Positions 57,701-64,000 of a DNA stretch of 64,000 nucleotides are shown in pieces. The translations under genes and the position numbers were made by a program. Each line of letters starts with the position of its first letter. The first letter of the stretch is position 1. The stretch comes from Verrucomicrobiota bacterium (GTDB taxonomy: Bacteria > Verrucomicrobiota > Verrucomicrobiia > Opitutales > Opitutaceae). The notes beneath the pieces are model-generated. The model was not told the origin of the DNA. It made no database searches and saw nothing but the letters and a program-made list of their open reading frames with translations. The stretch covers positions 1 through 64,000 of the forward strand of contig JAEZGX010000012.1 in the NCBI GenBank assembly GCA_023416735.1, in the 5' to 3' direction.

Positions 57701-60700
57701 CGTCAGCGTCGTGCTGCCAACCACCTGGTCCACTGCCGAAGTGTTGATCGCCAAAATCGGCGTCACGCCCGCATCGAACGTCACCTCTACCCCATCCGCT
57801 CCGAACGTCGTCGCTCCCACCGTCAGCGCCGCCGTGCCATACACACCGTCGTCCGCGAACGTGAAATAGATATCCGTGCCAAAGGTCAGCGACAGCTTGT
57901 TGGTCAGCTCGAATTCCACCGTGCCGCTCGACCGCAAGCTCACTCCGTCGCCGGACACCCGCACGAAATGCGTGCCCTCAATGTGCACGCCCCACAGCAA
58001 CGACAGCGCGCCCGTCACTCCCCCCTCGAAATAATTTCCCGCCTCGAGCGTCACGTCGCCGATCGTGACGGCCTGCCCGGTTGTGTTGAAGCGCAGGTCG
58101 AGTTCCGCATCGAACGCCAGCTCCACGCCGAGATTGGCGGCGTCGTTCGTCGGCGCGCCCGCCAGGAGCGCGACGCCCGCCACGCCGACATCGCTGATCT
58201 CCATTCCGAGCGTGCCTTCGCCCGCAAAGATTTCCGCCCCTTCCTCGAGCGGGCTGAGCAACGCCACGCGGCCCGTGTTTTCCCACCGGACAAGGTCGTC
58301 GCCCGCCGTAAACCGGCTCATGCCTTCGATTCGCAGCGACCCGAGCGTCACGCCGCCGATCACCTCCCACATGAAGACTTCGCGCGCGCCCATCGTATAG
58401 CCGGCGACCACGCGATCGCTGCCTGTCGTGTTCAGACGGATACGCGAACCCAGTTCCGCTCCAACCGGCAGCGTCCACTCGCCGAGCGCAAACTGTGGCG
58501 CGCCCACCGCGATCGCCGCATCGAGCGCGCCGACCGTGCCATCGGGCCCGATTCCGAGTTCACCCTGCACGTCCGTCCGCAACAGCTCTCCTGCCAACGC
58601 GCCGTCGCCCGCCACCGTCAGCACCGCCGTGCCCATTACCGCCACGCGCACCAAATCGTTGTCCAACTGGAAGGCATAACCGCCCGTGATCATCAACGTG
58701 CCCAGCGCCAGCGTCCCCGTCGATTCGATCCGCGCGTAGTTGCCCGCCTCGAGTTCGATGCCGTGCTCGTTGCGCGCTTCACCCGTCGTGTTGATCCGCA
58801 GGAAATACGTCGCATCGCTGCCGAACACCAAGCCGACCGGCTCGAAGAACGCCGTCTCCGGCTCTACGTCCAGCGCCGCGCTGAAGCCTTTCGAATCGAT
58901 CGTGAACCCGCCGAGCACCGGCACGCTCAACAACGGCGTATCCAGTCCCGGAACACGAATCTCCAGGTTCGCGTCCACTCCCATGCTGAATCCGTCCGCG
59001 CCCGCCGTCATCCGCATCGAACCGTCAAACGCGAACCCGGCCAGATTAAGCACGCCCGTCGAATGCAGTTCGACCGTCGGCCCGGCCGGCAGCACAATAC
59101 CCTCCACCTCGACCCCCACGTCCCGCGTGTTGATGAAGAGGTGATGGGTCATCTCGCCGTTCATCGGCACCGTCAGGGCATCCGAACCTCCGCTGACCAC
59201 CACCGCCATCCGACCCGAGAAGCCGGATTCTCCCGCCTGGAATCCACCTTCACCGCGCAGGCGCAGCAGCGGCGAATTGCGCTCGCCGATGCGGGTTTCA
59301 CCCGCGACGAACATCATCACGCCATCGCCTTCCGGCGTGAACCTGAACAGCCCGTCGACCTCGAAGCGGTCAATCACCAGCGTCCCGTCGTAAACCAGCT
59401 CGAAGGTCGGCCCGGCCGGGATCACCTCGTCTCCGAATTCTACTTCCTCCGACGTCGCGTTGATGAGGAGATAAGACTTTCGGGCTTCGAAGCGGAGCCA
59501 ATCAGCCTCCGGGAACACAAACGTCTCTTCGAGTCCCACCCGGAACGCCAAGGCCGGCATCTCTGCCTCAATCTCCTGCTCGAACTCGAAGGGCACATCG
59601 ACCCATACCACGCCGTCCTTCACCAACACGAAGCTCGTCTTGCCGTGGATCAACACCGTGCCATGGGAGGTCGGCGTCAGCGTGAACGCGCCGACCAGAT
59701 CGATGCTCTTGTCTTCATTGCCGAGAACCAGCGCCCCCTCGATCCGCACCGCCCACAACGAGCGCGCCGGGATGCCGTTGATCTCCTGATCGGTGGAGTT
59801 AAACGCCAGCGTGAAGCTCGTGCCCGCCCTGAACCCGAAGCCGTGGTCGCCAAAACCGTCGCCGAGTTCCGTTTGGAGCGAGATCGCCGCAAACACACCC
59901 GCCGCGATCACGTGGATTTCTCCCCGAGCGACGAGTCGCAGGAGCGGGACCTCCGCCTCGTTGTCAACTAGCCCCACGGTTGCGCTCACATCGATGATGA
60001 GGCCTGTATCGGCAGCTTTGAAACCGAACTCACCGATGAGCACCATCGGATGCGACAGAATCTTACCCGTGATGCGGAACGAGAAATAGTTGCCCGCCTC
60101 GAGCGTGATGCCCGCCACCGTGCGCTCTTCCCCGGTCGTGTTGAGCCGTAATGCGATCTTGTGGGTGGAGTCCACCGACACCCCGAAGCCCTCCGAGAGC
60201 ATCACTTCATCGCTCGCCGCATTGAGACTCAGATCGAACGCCGCCGTCACGCCCGCCGGATCCACGCGCAAGCCGCCCACCGCGCCCAGGCTCAAGCCCC
60301 ATTCCTCCGCTCCCGGTATCGCAACTTCAAGCACACCGTTGATCGTGAGATCCGCCGTGCTGTTCGCCGCCGTCAGCGTGAAGTCACCCTTCAACGCGAA
60401 CGTGCCCACGCTCAGCGATCCCTCGAATTCGATCCGTCCGTAGCTGCCCGCCTCCAACACCGCTTCTCCGATCGTCCGGACTTCGCCCGTCGTGTTGATC
60501 CGCAGCCGGAACTCCGCACCGCCGTCGAACACCATGCCCACGTCCGACCACGCCTGCGACACCAGCGTCAGATCCAACGCCGCCGCCATACCTTGCGCGT
60601 CCACCAGCAAGCCTCCCGTCGCCGTGAAGCGGAAGAGCGTCAGTGAGTCGCCGATGCTCAACTCCATCACTGCGTCGGCGTCCACCCTCACGCCCGCTGC

Positions 60701-63700
60701 GTCGGCCACAAAACGGAATCCGCCCGTTAGTTCGAAAGTCTCGATCGTCAGCGTGCCGTTCGTCGTCACCGCCACCAGCGGGCCGGCCGGCAGCACGCGA
60801 TCACCGATCGTCAGCTCGCCCGGCGACGTGTTGATCAGCAGTTCGAACGCGAAATCCCCGCTCAACAGCACTTCCATCGGCGAGGCCACATAGTCGACTT
60901 CCAGCGTCGCATAACCCGCCACGCCGTTGAGGCCGAGGTTGAGGCCGGTCGCACCGCTCCACGTGATCAGCGGCTCCTCGCCCGGCGCGCCCATCGAAAG
61001 CGTGAAGGTGCCGATGATCTGCGTGAGGCTCAGCGTTGCATCGAACAACCACGTGCCATCCAGCTCGAGCGTGTCGATCACCAGTATGCCCTCGAAGCCC
61101 GCGCGCAAAATCGGTCCCGCCGGAATGCCGTTCGCCGCCTCCGGCGTCGTGTTCACTTCCAGATAGAACGTGCCCGCAAAATCGACGTCGAAAATCGTCA
61201 GCCCCAGCGTAGCCGGATCGACATCAAGGTCGATGCGCTCCGCGATACCGGGGAAAGTCAGCTCGATCTCGAACTCCGCCGGCAGTCGGAACAACTCGTT
61301 CTCTCCATCGCGGAAAGCCAGCGCTGCCGACGCCGCCAGACCGATGCCCGTCGTCGTCGCCGTCAGCGTGTAAACGCCTTCGAGGCTCACGTCCGCGATC
61401 TCCAGCGCGCCCGTCACGACCACCTGCGCACCCAGGCCCGCCGGCACGCCTTCCCGCTCCACGGTCGTGGTGTTGACTTTCAGCGTGTAGCTCGAGGTCG
61501 ACGAGAACCCGAAACCGAACACGTCGCGACCATCCTCGATCCGTGACAACGTCATCTCGGCGAAGATGCCGTCGCTGAAGACCTGCATCTCGCCCACGTA
61601 ACCGAGCTTGATTAGCTCCGCTCCAGCGACGCTCAGGCTCAACGTGCCGCTGCCGCCCAGCTTCACTTCCTCCGCGTCCATCGTGACGTAGAACTCGCCT
61701 GCCAACACGATTCCACCCGTCACCACACGGCCCGTCGCCAGCAACCGCGCATAGATGCCCTCCGGCAGAACCCAGCCGTCCAGCGTCTGCTCCACTCCCG
61801 TCGTGTTGATTTGCAGCAGGAACGTCGTTTCGAACCAGAATCCGAGCGGCGTGGTCGCCGCGTCCGGATCGTTCGTCAGCGCCAGTTCCGACGCCCCGTA
61901 AAGTCCGTTCTCATCCAGTCTGAAGCGTCCGTTCACCTCGAACACCAGCAGCGGATTGCCGGCCAGCCGCACCGTGAGTCCGCCCACGTAATCAAGATCG
62001 ATCGCTTCTCCGGTCGCCCGGAAGTCGAACACACCATCGATCGTGATCGCGTCGAGCACCGCCAGTGTGCCCATGGCCCGCACGATTGCATAAGGCTGCG
62101 CTTCCTCGGCCGGCGTGCCGTCCGGCGCCGGCGGTCCGCGCGGCAGATAAATGCGGTCCACCGCCGTGCTTCCCGCCGCAGCCCCCGCCAGCACGTAGTC
62201 GACGTCCTCACCGGTCGTGTTCAGCCGGAACTCGATCTCGCCGCCGACTTCGATGCCGATCACCGAAAACGCATCGTCGCCTTCGTTGATCGACAGCTTG
62301 AACAGCGCCGCCAGGCCCACGTCGATGCCCTCGAAAACAATCTTCAGATAGCCGTCCGCCTGCAGCCGCAACAACGGCGCCGTCGTCGGACCCGCGCTCA
62401 GCACGCCGTGCGCGAGCACGTCGAAGGTGTTGCCCGACCACGCCAAGCTGAAGACGCCTTCCACGCGATACAGCTCGACATTGAAGAGTTCAAACCCGAG
62501 CCACCCTTCCAACAGCAGCCCCGCCACCCCCGCCGGCAGCGCGAAGTTGCGCGGCGTCTCCTCGGCCGGGAGCTTCAATTCCTGCGTCAGATCGTTCGCG
62601 GTCGTATTGATCCGCAACACCGCCACGCCTTCGAAATTCAGCCCGAGGCTCTTGAGCACCGCGAACTCACCCGGCGCCAGCGCCATCACACCGACCAGCG
62701 CCACCTTCTCGTCCTCCCCGAAAAAGAGCTCGAGGTCACCCGCGAGGCTCACCACATCGCCTAGGCCCGCCACATTCGCCACGCCTTCCACCACCGTCCG
62801 CAGACTCGGCGCATTCAGCGCGATCTCAAAGCGCACCGAGCCTTCCACCGTCACCGCCGGCATGTCCGGCACGCCCAGCTCCCAGCCGCCCATGATCGTG
62901 ATCGAGAACTGCTCCAGCGGATTCGACGGCGGATTCTCCGGATCGATCTCCACGCCGAAGTTGATGCTCATCCCGCCATACACCGTGAACAGTGGGAACT
63001 CGCTCGGCAGATCCGCCAGGAACAGGATCACCGCCTCGCCGTCCGACACAAACCGGCTCACATCGAAATAGAGCCGCGCCGTGAAGCTCACCGCATCCCC
63101 CGCCACAAATCGTCCGCGGAGGAAGAACTTCCCGGTCGAGTCCATCGCGAAGTCCGCCTCCACCCTGAACGACGCCTCCGTGATATACGTGTTGTAGAGC
63201 GTCACGCCCCCATCCAGGCGGAATGGATTCAACAGCACCGCCAGCGTGCCGCCTTCCGCATTCGCCGCCACCTGCATGGCCAGCGACGAGAGCATCATCT
63301 CCCGCCAATCCTCGAATTCCAGTTCGGCAATCGGCGTGAATCCCGGGTCGTTGCGCAGCTCACGCGCATCCGTCACCGCCGGCAGACTCGTGTTGAACGT
63401 GATGCCCGTGCGGAAATGATTCAGCACCATTCCGGTCCTTCCGGTCGGCTCCAACGGCACCGGAATCGAGGCTTTTACGTAGCCCTGCAACGGACCGAGC
63501 TGCGACAACCCGAGCCAGATATTCAGTCCGCCGAGACTCTGAATTTCCAAACCCGCCTGAATCGCGCCCCACAACACGCGCGACTTCACCGGCGTCGTCC
63601 GATCGTCCGCTTCGATCAATTGTCCGGCCTCGGATACTCGCGCCAATCCCAAGATCAGCGCCCCATTCACGCTCGCCGACCCGATGTCGCCGGAAATCGA

Positions 63701-64000
63701 AATCGCGACCTCGCCCAAATCCACCAGCGGAAACGCGCCTTCATGCAGCAGGCCGACGTCGATCTCCGCGCCCGTGATCGAGCCGATCACCTCCAGCCCA
63801 GAGCCCCCGATGCCCCCCGCGTTTAGCGACGCATTCAGTAGAATCGTGAAATCCGCCGGGGCCTGCGCCCAATCCTCCCATTCGAGGCTCACGTCGAGCG
63901 TCGCTAGCGGCAGCCACTCCGGCCAGAAGATCGACGCGGTCGTCAGCGACAGCCCGACACCGAAATCCGCTCCCTGCCAAAGCGTGCCGTCCGCGTTCAG
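51728..64000 (-). CDS. giant repeat protein, N-terminus beyond the window
   Basis: At least 4,090 residues; the frame is still open at base 64000, so the GTG at 63892 is not the start. From N to C: (1) about 57040-63410, at least 17 modules marked by an I/L-N-T-T segment, usually 320-355 bp apart; (2) about 55085-56745, five modules of 370-410 bp marked by V-P-G and F-V-L-L-G-G; (3) 53555-54300, six EF-hand-type calcium loops; (4) a C-terminal part with cadherin- and immunoglobulin-like strands (TITVEVSDGASTASTDFDV, FDLVATDDLATASTRFSV). The beta-rich modules and calcium loops fit an extracellular adhesin or surface-layer type protein. AsmA/TamB-like repetitive proteins are an alternative for the middle modules. 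The gene heads the export block, so the protein is its probable cargo. No enzymatic domain was seen. Confidence 0.9.
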   Translation of the reverse strand: MNADGTLWQGADFGVGLSLTTASIFWPEWLPLATLDVSLEWEDWAQAPADFTILLNASLNAGGIGGSGLEVIGSITGAEIDVGLLHEGAFPLVDLGEVAISISGDIGSASVNGALILGLARVSEAGQLIEADDRTTPVKSRVLWGAIQAGLEIQSLGGLNIWLGLSQLGPLQGYVKASIPVPLEPTGRTGMVLNHFRTGITFNTSLPAVTDARELRNDPGFTPIAELEFEDWREMMLSSLAMQVAANAEGGTLAVLLNPFRLDGGVTLYNTYITEASFRVEADFAMDSTGKFFLRGRFVAGDAVSFTARLYFDVSRFVSDGEAVILFLADLPSEFPLFTVYGGMSINFGVEIDPENPPSNPLEQFSITIMGGWELGVPDMPAVTVEGSVRFEIALNAPSLRTVVEGVANVAGLGDVVSLAGDLELFFGEDEKVALVGVMALAPGEFAVLKSLGLNFEGVAVLRINTTANDLTQELKLPAEETPRNFALPAGVAGLLLEGWLGFELFNVELYRVEGVFSLAWSGNTFDVLAHGVLSAGPTTAPLLRLQADGYLKIVFEGIDVGLAALFKLSINEGDDAFSVIGIEVGGEIEFRLNTTGEDVDYVLAGAAAGSTAVDRIYLPRGPPAPDGTPAEEAQPYAIVRAMGTLAVLDAITIDGVFDFRATGEAIDLDYVGGLTVRLAGNPLLVFEVNGRFRLDENGLYGASELALTNDPDAATTPLGFWFETTFLLQINTTGVEQTLDGWVLPEGIYARLLATGRVVTGGIVLAGEFYVTMDAEEVKLGGSGTLSLSVAGAELIKLGYVGEMQVFSDGIFAEMTLSRIEDGRDVFGFGFSSTSSYTLKVNTTTVEREGVPAGLGAQVVVTGALEIADVSLEGVYTLTATTTGIGLAASAALAFRDGENELFRLPAEFEIELTFPGIAERIDLDVDPATLGLTIFDVDFAGTFYLEVNTTPEAANGIPAGPILRAGFEGILVIDTLELDGTWLFDATLSLTQIIGTFTLSMGAPGEEPLITWSGATGLNLGLNGVAGYATLEVDYVASPMEVLLSGDFAFELLINTSPGELTIGDRVLPAGPLVAVTTNGTLTIETFELTGGFRFVADAAGVRVDADAVMELSIGDSLTLFRFTATGGLLVDAQGMAAALDLTLVSQAWSDVGMVFDGGAEFRLRINTTGEVRTIGEAVLEAGSYGRIEFEGSLSVGTFALKGDFTLTAANSTADLTINGVLEVAIPGAEEWGLSLGAVGGLRVDPAGVTAAFDLSLNAASDEVMLSEGFGVSVDSTHKIALRLNTTGEERTVAGITLEAGNYFSFRITGKILSHPMVLIGEFGFKAADTGLIIDVSATVGLVDNEAEVPLLRLVARGEIHVIAAGVFAAISLQTELGDGFGDHGFGFRAGTSFTLAFNSTDQEINGIPARSLWAVRIEGALVLGNEDKSIDLVGAFTLTPTSHGTVLIHGKTSFVLVKDGVVWVDVPFEFEQEIEAEMPALAFRVGLEETFVFPEADWLRFEARKSYLLINATSEEVEFGDEVIPAGPTFELVYDGTLVIDRFEVDGLFRFTPEGDGVMMFVAGETRIGERNSPLLRLRGEGGFQAGESGFSGRMAVVVSGGSDALTVPMNGEMTHHLFINTRDVGVEVEGIVLPAGPTVELHSTGVLNLAGFAFDGSMRMTAGADGFSMGVDANLEIRVPGLDTPLLSVPVLGGFTIDSKGFSAALDVEPETAFFEPVGLVFGSDATYFLRINTTGEARNEHGIELEAGNYARIESTGTLALGTLMITGGYAFQLDNDLVRVAVMGTAVLTVAGDGALAGELLRTDVQGELGIGPDGTVGALDAAIAVGAPQFALGEWTLPVGAELGSRIRLNTTGSDRVVAGYTMGAREVFMWEVIGGVTLGSLRIEGMSRFTAGDDLVRWENTGRVALLSPLEEGAEIFAGEGTLGMEISDVGVAGVALLAGAPTNDAANLGVELAFDAELDLRFNTTGQAVTIGDVTLEAGNYFEGGVTGALSLLWGVHIEGTHFVRVSGDGVSLRSSGTVEFELTNKLSLTFGTDIYFTFADDGVYGTAALTVGATTFGADGVEVTFDAGVTPILAINTSAVDQVVGSTTLTANSVSLGLAMDLTLFGQTFSGQAVLTVEKGNELVVMRHEGVLAVTVGDWSPFVFGYDGYFIFGDGGVATSLDLVLQDEALNGGSVHGTWSLRASTFESALNLAGFMIGGVTVPALAVEAGPMLRIYLSGGLKVESATLDGEFEIEVLSDRMMLHADIALAVFGVEMSGTGTIIASDDGIVADIAMLAPTVTTAGFTLAGDFVLRLNTTNGTVNGIPANYVRVAVNNAVISVPGATLKGSTSIDLDEGVTLRVDGMTATLAMPKLGGASMTINGWMNPAGEFNVSGTMSLAVGNKTAGGIFGTAAVTISHDGGIRGSISNGELYVPGGDYARLNGSFRADANSFEVDVNQTAFVLLGGIVRIDGAFRITGAGDLYTLWAKDLVGSVRIPGWNTSFVVNGWLNSEGDFNLDGAATLNAGSYPPNENASTLQQRNWTLGVRSSVAVNISREGVRGAVAGTVFVPGDWANFTGALEAGSWGFDLSVNTRFVLLGGAVLFDGGLRAEMRNSTLTVWANGLTAESRIPGVASSFAVEGWINTAGDFHLSGDAMLALGRRDTAGIFGAVNLTISKANGVSAALRGVELVVPGGATATFDGTLRQAGDRFEIDVNRAEFALLKGVATIAGSFRVETGENWVNVVVREATARVTLPGFSSAWGGSGYLNANGEFELRGNTQWDFRLSGQRFASGALEVWLRHTDGLRATIRNGELHVPGDYARLNGSMHLSGEKLVLDVDQTAFVLLGGVVRVDGTFRTEISRDFQHIEVKTGTVRLNLSGFQSTFAVSGFVNSAGSYDLRGLVRLAVGNSNLGVDGDVEFRVQSGAGIHGVFSGKLRVPGSSVDVRGSIEAGSWGLNLAIDRVSYTLLNGLVALDGGARLELRGSTLSMWISEVSARIAGFIELRMLGFFRTDGFFDLDGTAQLRFGNRGTVAAEGEFRINVRSDYGVRAWTDLKVYALNNEIGTLRNALTQVAADGFSLRVNASVRFQDFTLHGLMDMHMRTSGFWANFSGNASLWGHSGSASAWFDSRNGTWGASGSVGFHIGGSFGASGTIHFGIENGKVSMRASGEAWGGINVPYSVSIKLSWWPWESRIEIRYKWVGASVRFDAGLQDGRLHVSMGGIGTITVRLTSGGSAWLSNVGGSMVFLDVNGNRILDEGEPFTMTDEAGNFSFDDPDAPVSGDDDELPVGALLGALAEYDRNGDGILDESEIQLYAVNGVDLSEDAALMRVYRDVNGNGSMDEGEAFVLMSADELTKMMSAAQEGITALPVAGTPLAIFDRNGDAALDESEAVGIVGEAMPVIAPLTPLAPAAQGYLPLADVEFVFADLNGNGVYDVGEPRVSPNEQNFYSFVDEAVLPEADAVARLGRLAPFDTNGNGRIDPEEGVFVLIGGVDRDNGIENPVTTVALADSYGSGTGTAISPLSTLQVALMEQGLDAGEAAELISRSFNLPAGVAAGSYDPRAGGTDAMADAGLRAGAEVTSLLTAGAGLLGGHDDPTLQSAMADALASVLIERDGTVRTAIELGGVETNRAVLDAAASVTGRELDENVLDAAATVLARVNQAVQLAADGDVARNLAALKAVVLTEVSSVLTALGAGEIDAAMAEAALSAEALASLAAGVPLAPNETPTIEPIEDVVARGGDRVVIGLPIQDPDTRLSSLQLRVTSSDETIVAAQRAKIEFVNGAWQLVLPTEAVASGRATITVEVSDGASTASTDFDVMLDGLNQAVRQIDNIPAQTLSHGQTVKIALADYFADADSNATYTLRPVGENRVVEARIVGGELQLTANAGVAGVAIFDLVATDDLATASTRFSVVTYPNVVVSERVRFAADGSASVAVQLSVPSTQTLVLNYRSGGSVGTLVFAAGETSKLIPVNVAGLNAEGTVREIEFGVNGAWVSGSFKVALNTYSAVELLDLRRDGLVAVEFTLSYRFVSLDTEDAEEGVVVLASLGSHAGEVPADAGPALQGMTFGVTEAAEGVSSAAGSLESLERPRAISKI
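53555..54300 (-). repeat. six EF-hand-like calcium loops in the giant protein
   Basis: DVNGNRILDEGE, DRNGDGILDESE, DVNGNGSMDEGE, DRNGDAALDESE, DLNGNGVYDVGE and DTNGNGRIDPEE all follow the 12-residue D-x-N-G-N/D-x-x-x-D-x-x-E loop. Calcium binding after secretion is the likely role, as in many exported adhesins. Confidence 0.85.
55085..56745 (-). repeat. five V-P-G / V-L-L-G-G modules in the giant protein
   Basis: Each module has a V-P-G turn, a G-S or G-T/A segment about ten residues later, D-V-N/D or similar, F-V-L-L-G-G or F-A-L-L-K-G, then D-G-x-x-R. Examples: TAFVLLGGIVRIDGAFR, TRFVLLGGAVLFDGGLR and TAFVLLGGVVRVDGTFR. The coordinates are approximate. Confidence 0.8.
57040..63410 (-). repeat. 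I/L-N-T-T modules in the giant protein
   Basis: Marker segments include RINTTGEVRTIGEAVLEAG, RLNTTGEERTVAGITLEAG, RFNTTGQAVTIGDVTLEAG and RINTTGEARNEHGIELEAG. Markers lie near 62605, 62215, 61803, 61470, 61150, 60830, 60495, 60140, 59800, 59460, 59130, 58790, 58435, 58085, 57745 and 57090, plus a weaker one near 63400. The even spacing points to tandem expansion. Confidence 0.85.

Noticed and set aside
56078..59971. 1,297-codon open frame on the plus strand opposite the giant gene
   Set aside because: It is a mirror frame of a GC-rich, repetitive gene: rich in Arg, His and Gln, with no recognisable fold, signal or neighbour logic.
57040..63410. CRISPR or other non-coding repeat array suggested by regularly spaced GTCGTGTTGA-like words
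   Set aside because: The words are codons of the N-T-T module in one unbroken reading frame, and the spacers are coding sequence.
63892..63892. GTG at 63892 as the start of the giant protein
   Set aside because: The same frame continues upstream to the window edge with similar beta-rich composition, so this is an internal Val codon.

Overview
This is a GC-rich window from a Gram-negative polysaccharide degrader, most likely a member of the Opitutaceae (Verrucomicrobiota). The signs are TonB-dependent receptors without SusD partners that carry an ELSPFTVS-type segment just before the plug domain, several LacI-family regulators of one unusual subfamily, sulfatases with a sulfatase-maturing enzyme, and giant surface-type proteins. 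The lineage is inferred from gene content; there is no rRNA or other marker gene. I saw no tRNA, rRNA, insertion sequence, CRISPR array or replication origin.

Bases 1-42047 are an accessory carbohydrate region. Working from the left: a TonB receptor (59-3613); a sodium:solute symporter and mannonate dehydratase (3965-6787); a divergent pair of a duplicated beta-propeller glycosidase-like protein and a Tat-exported rhamnosidase (6965-11820); then, reading on the minus strand, two LacI regulators, a TonB receptor, a GH140-like hydrolase and a sugar symporter (20172 down to 11840). Next comes a minus-strand unit of esterase, sulfatase, GH36-like enzyme and a second sulfatase (28548 down to 20400), beside a third LacI gene and a third TonB receptor. 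The region ends with a second, cytoplasmic rhamnosidase, a beta-helix protein, a CE1-like esterase, a formylglycine-generating enzyme that would activate the sulfatases, an exported creatininase-like protein and a GMC oxidoreductase. The set fits uptake and breakdown of a rhamnose- and uronate-containing, probably sulfated and esterified glycan. A recurring inverted repeat, GTTCRTC-N2-GATGAAC, lies upstream of four of these units and is a good candidate for a shared LacI-type operator.

Bases 42048-43305 carry a Tat-exported gluconate-dehydrogenase subunit-3-like protein, two families of short intergenic repeats, and the housekeeping gene dtd.

Bases 43302-64000 are the most interesting part. 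One minus-strand block encodes, in transcription order, a giant repeat protein that is still open at the right edge (at least 4,090 residues), a TolC-like outer-membrane channel, an HlyD-like adaptor, a GAF-membrane-HlyD fusion, a PqqD/M50-peptidase/HlyD fusion and a shortened SecA-like ATPase. The five genes after the giant one are tightly packed and mostly overlap. No ABC ATPase is present. I read this as a dedicated export machine for the giant protein, in which a SecA-like motor and an M50-type membrane protein stand where type I systems have an ABC transporter. That function is inference from gene content and order.
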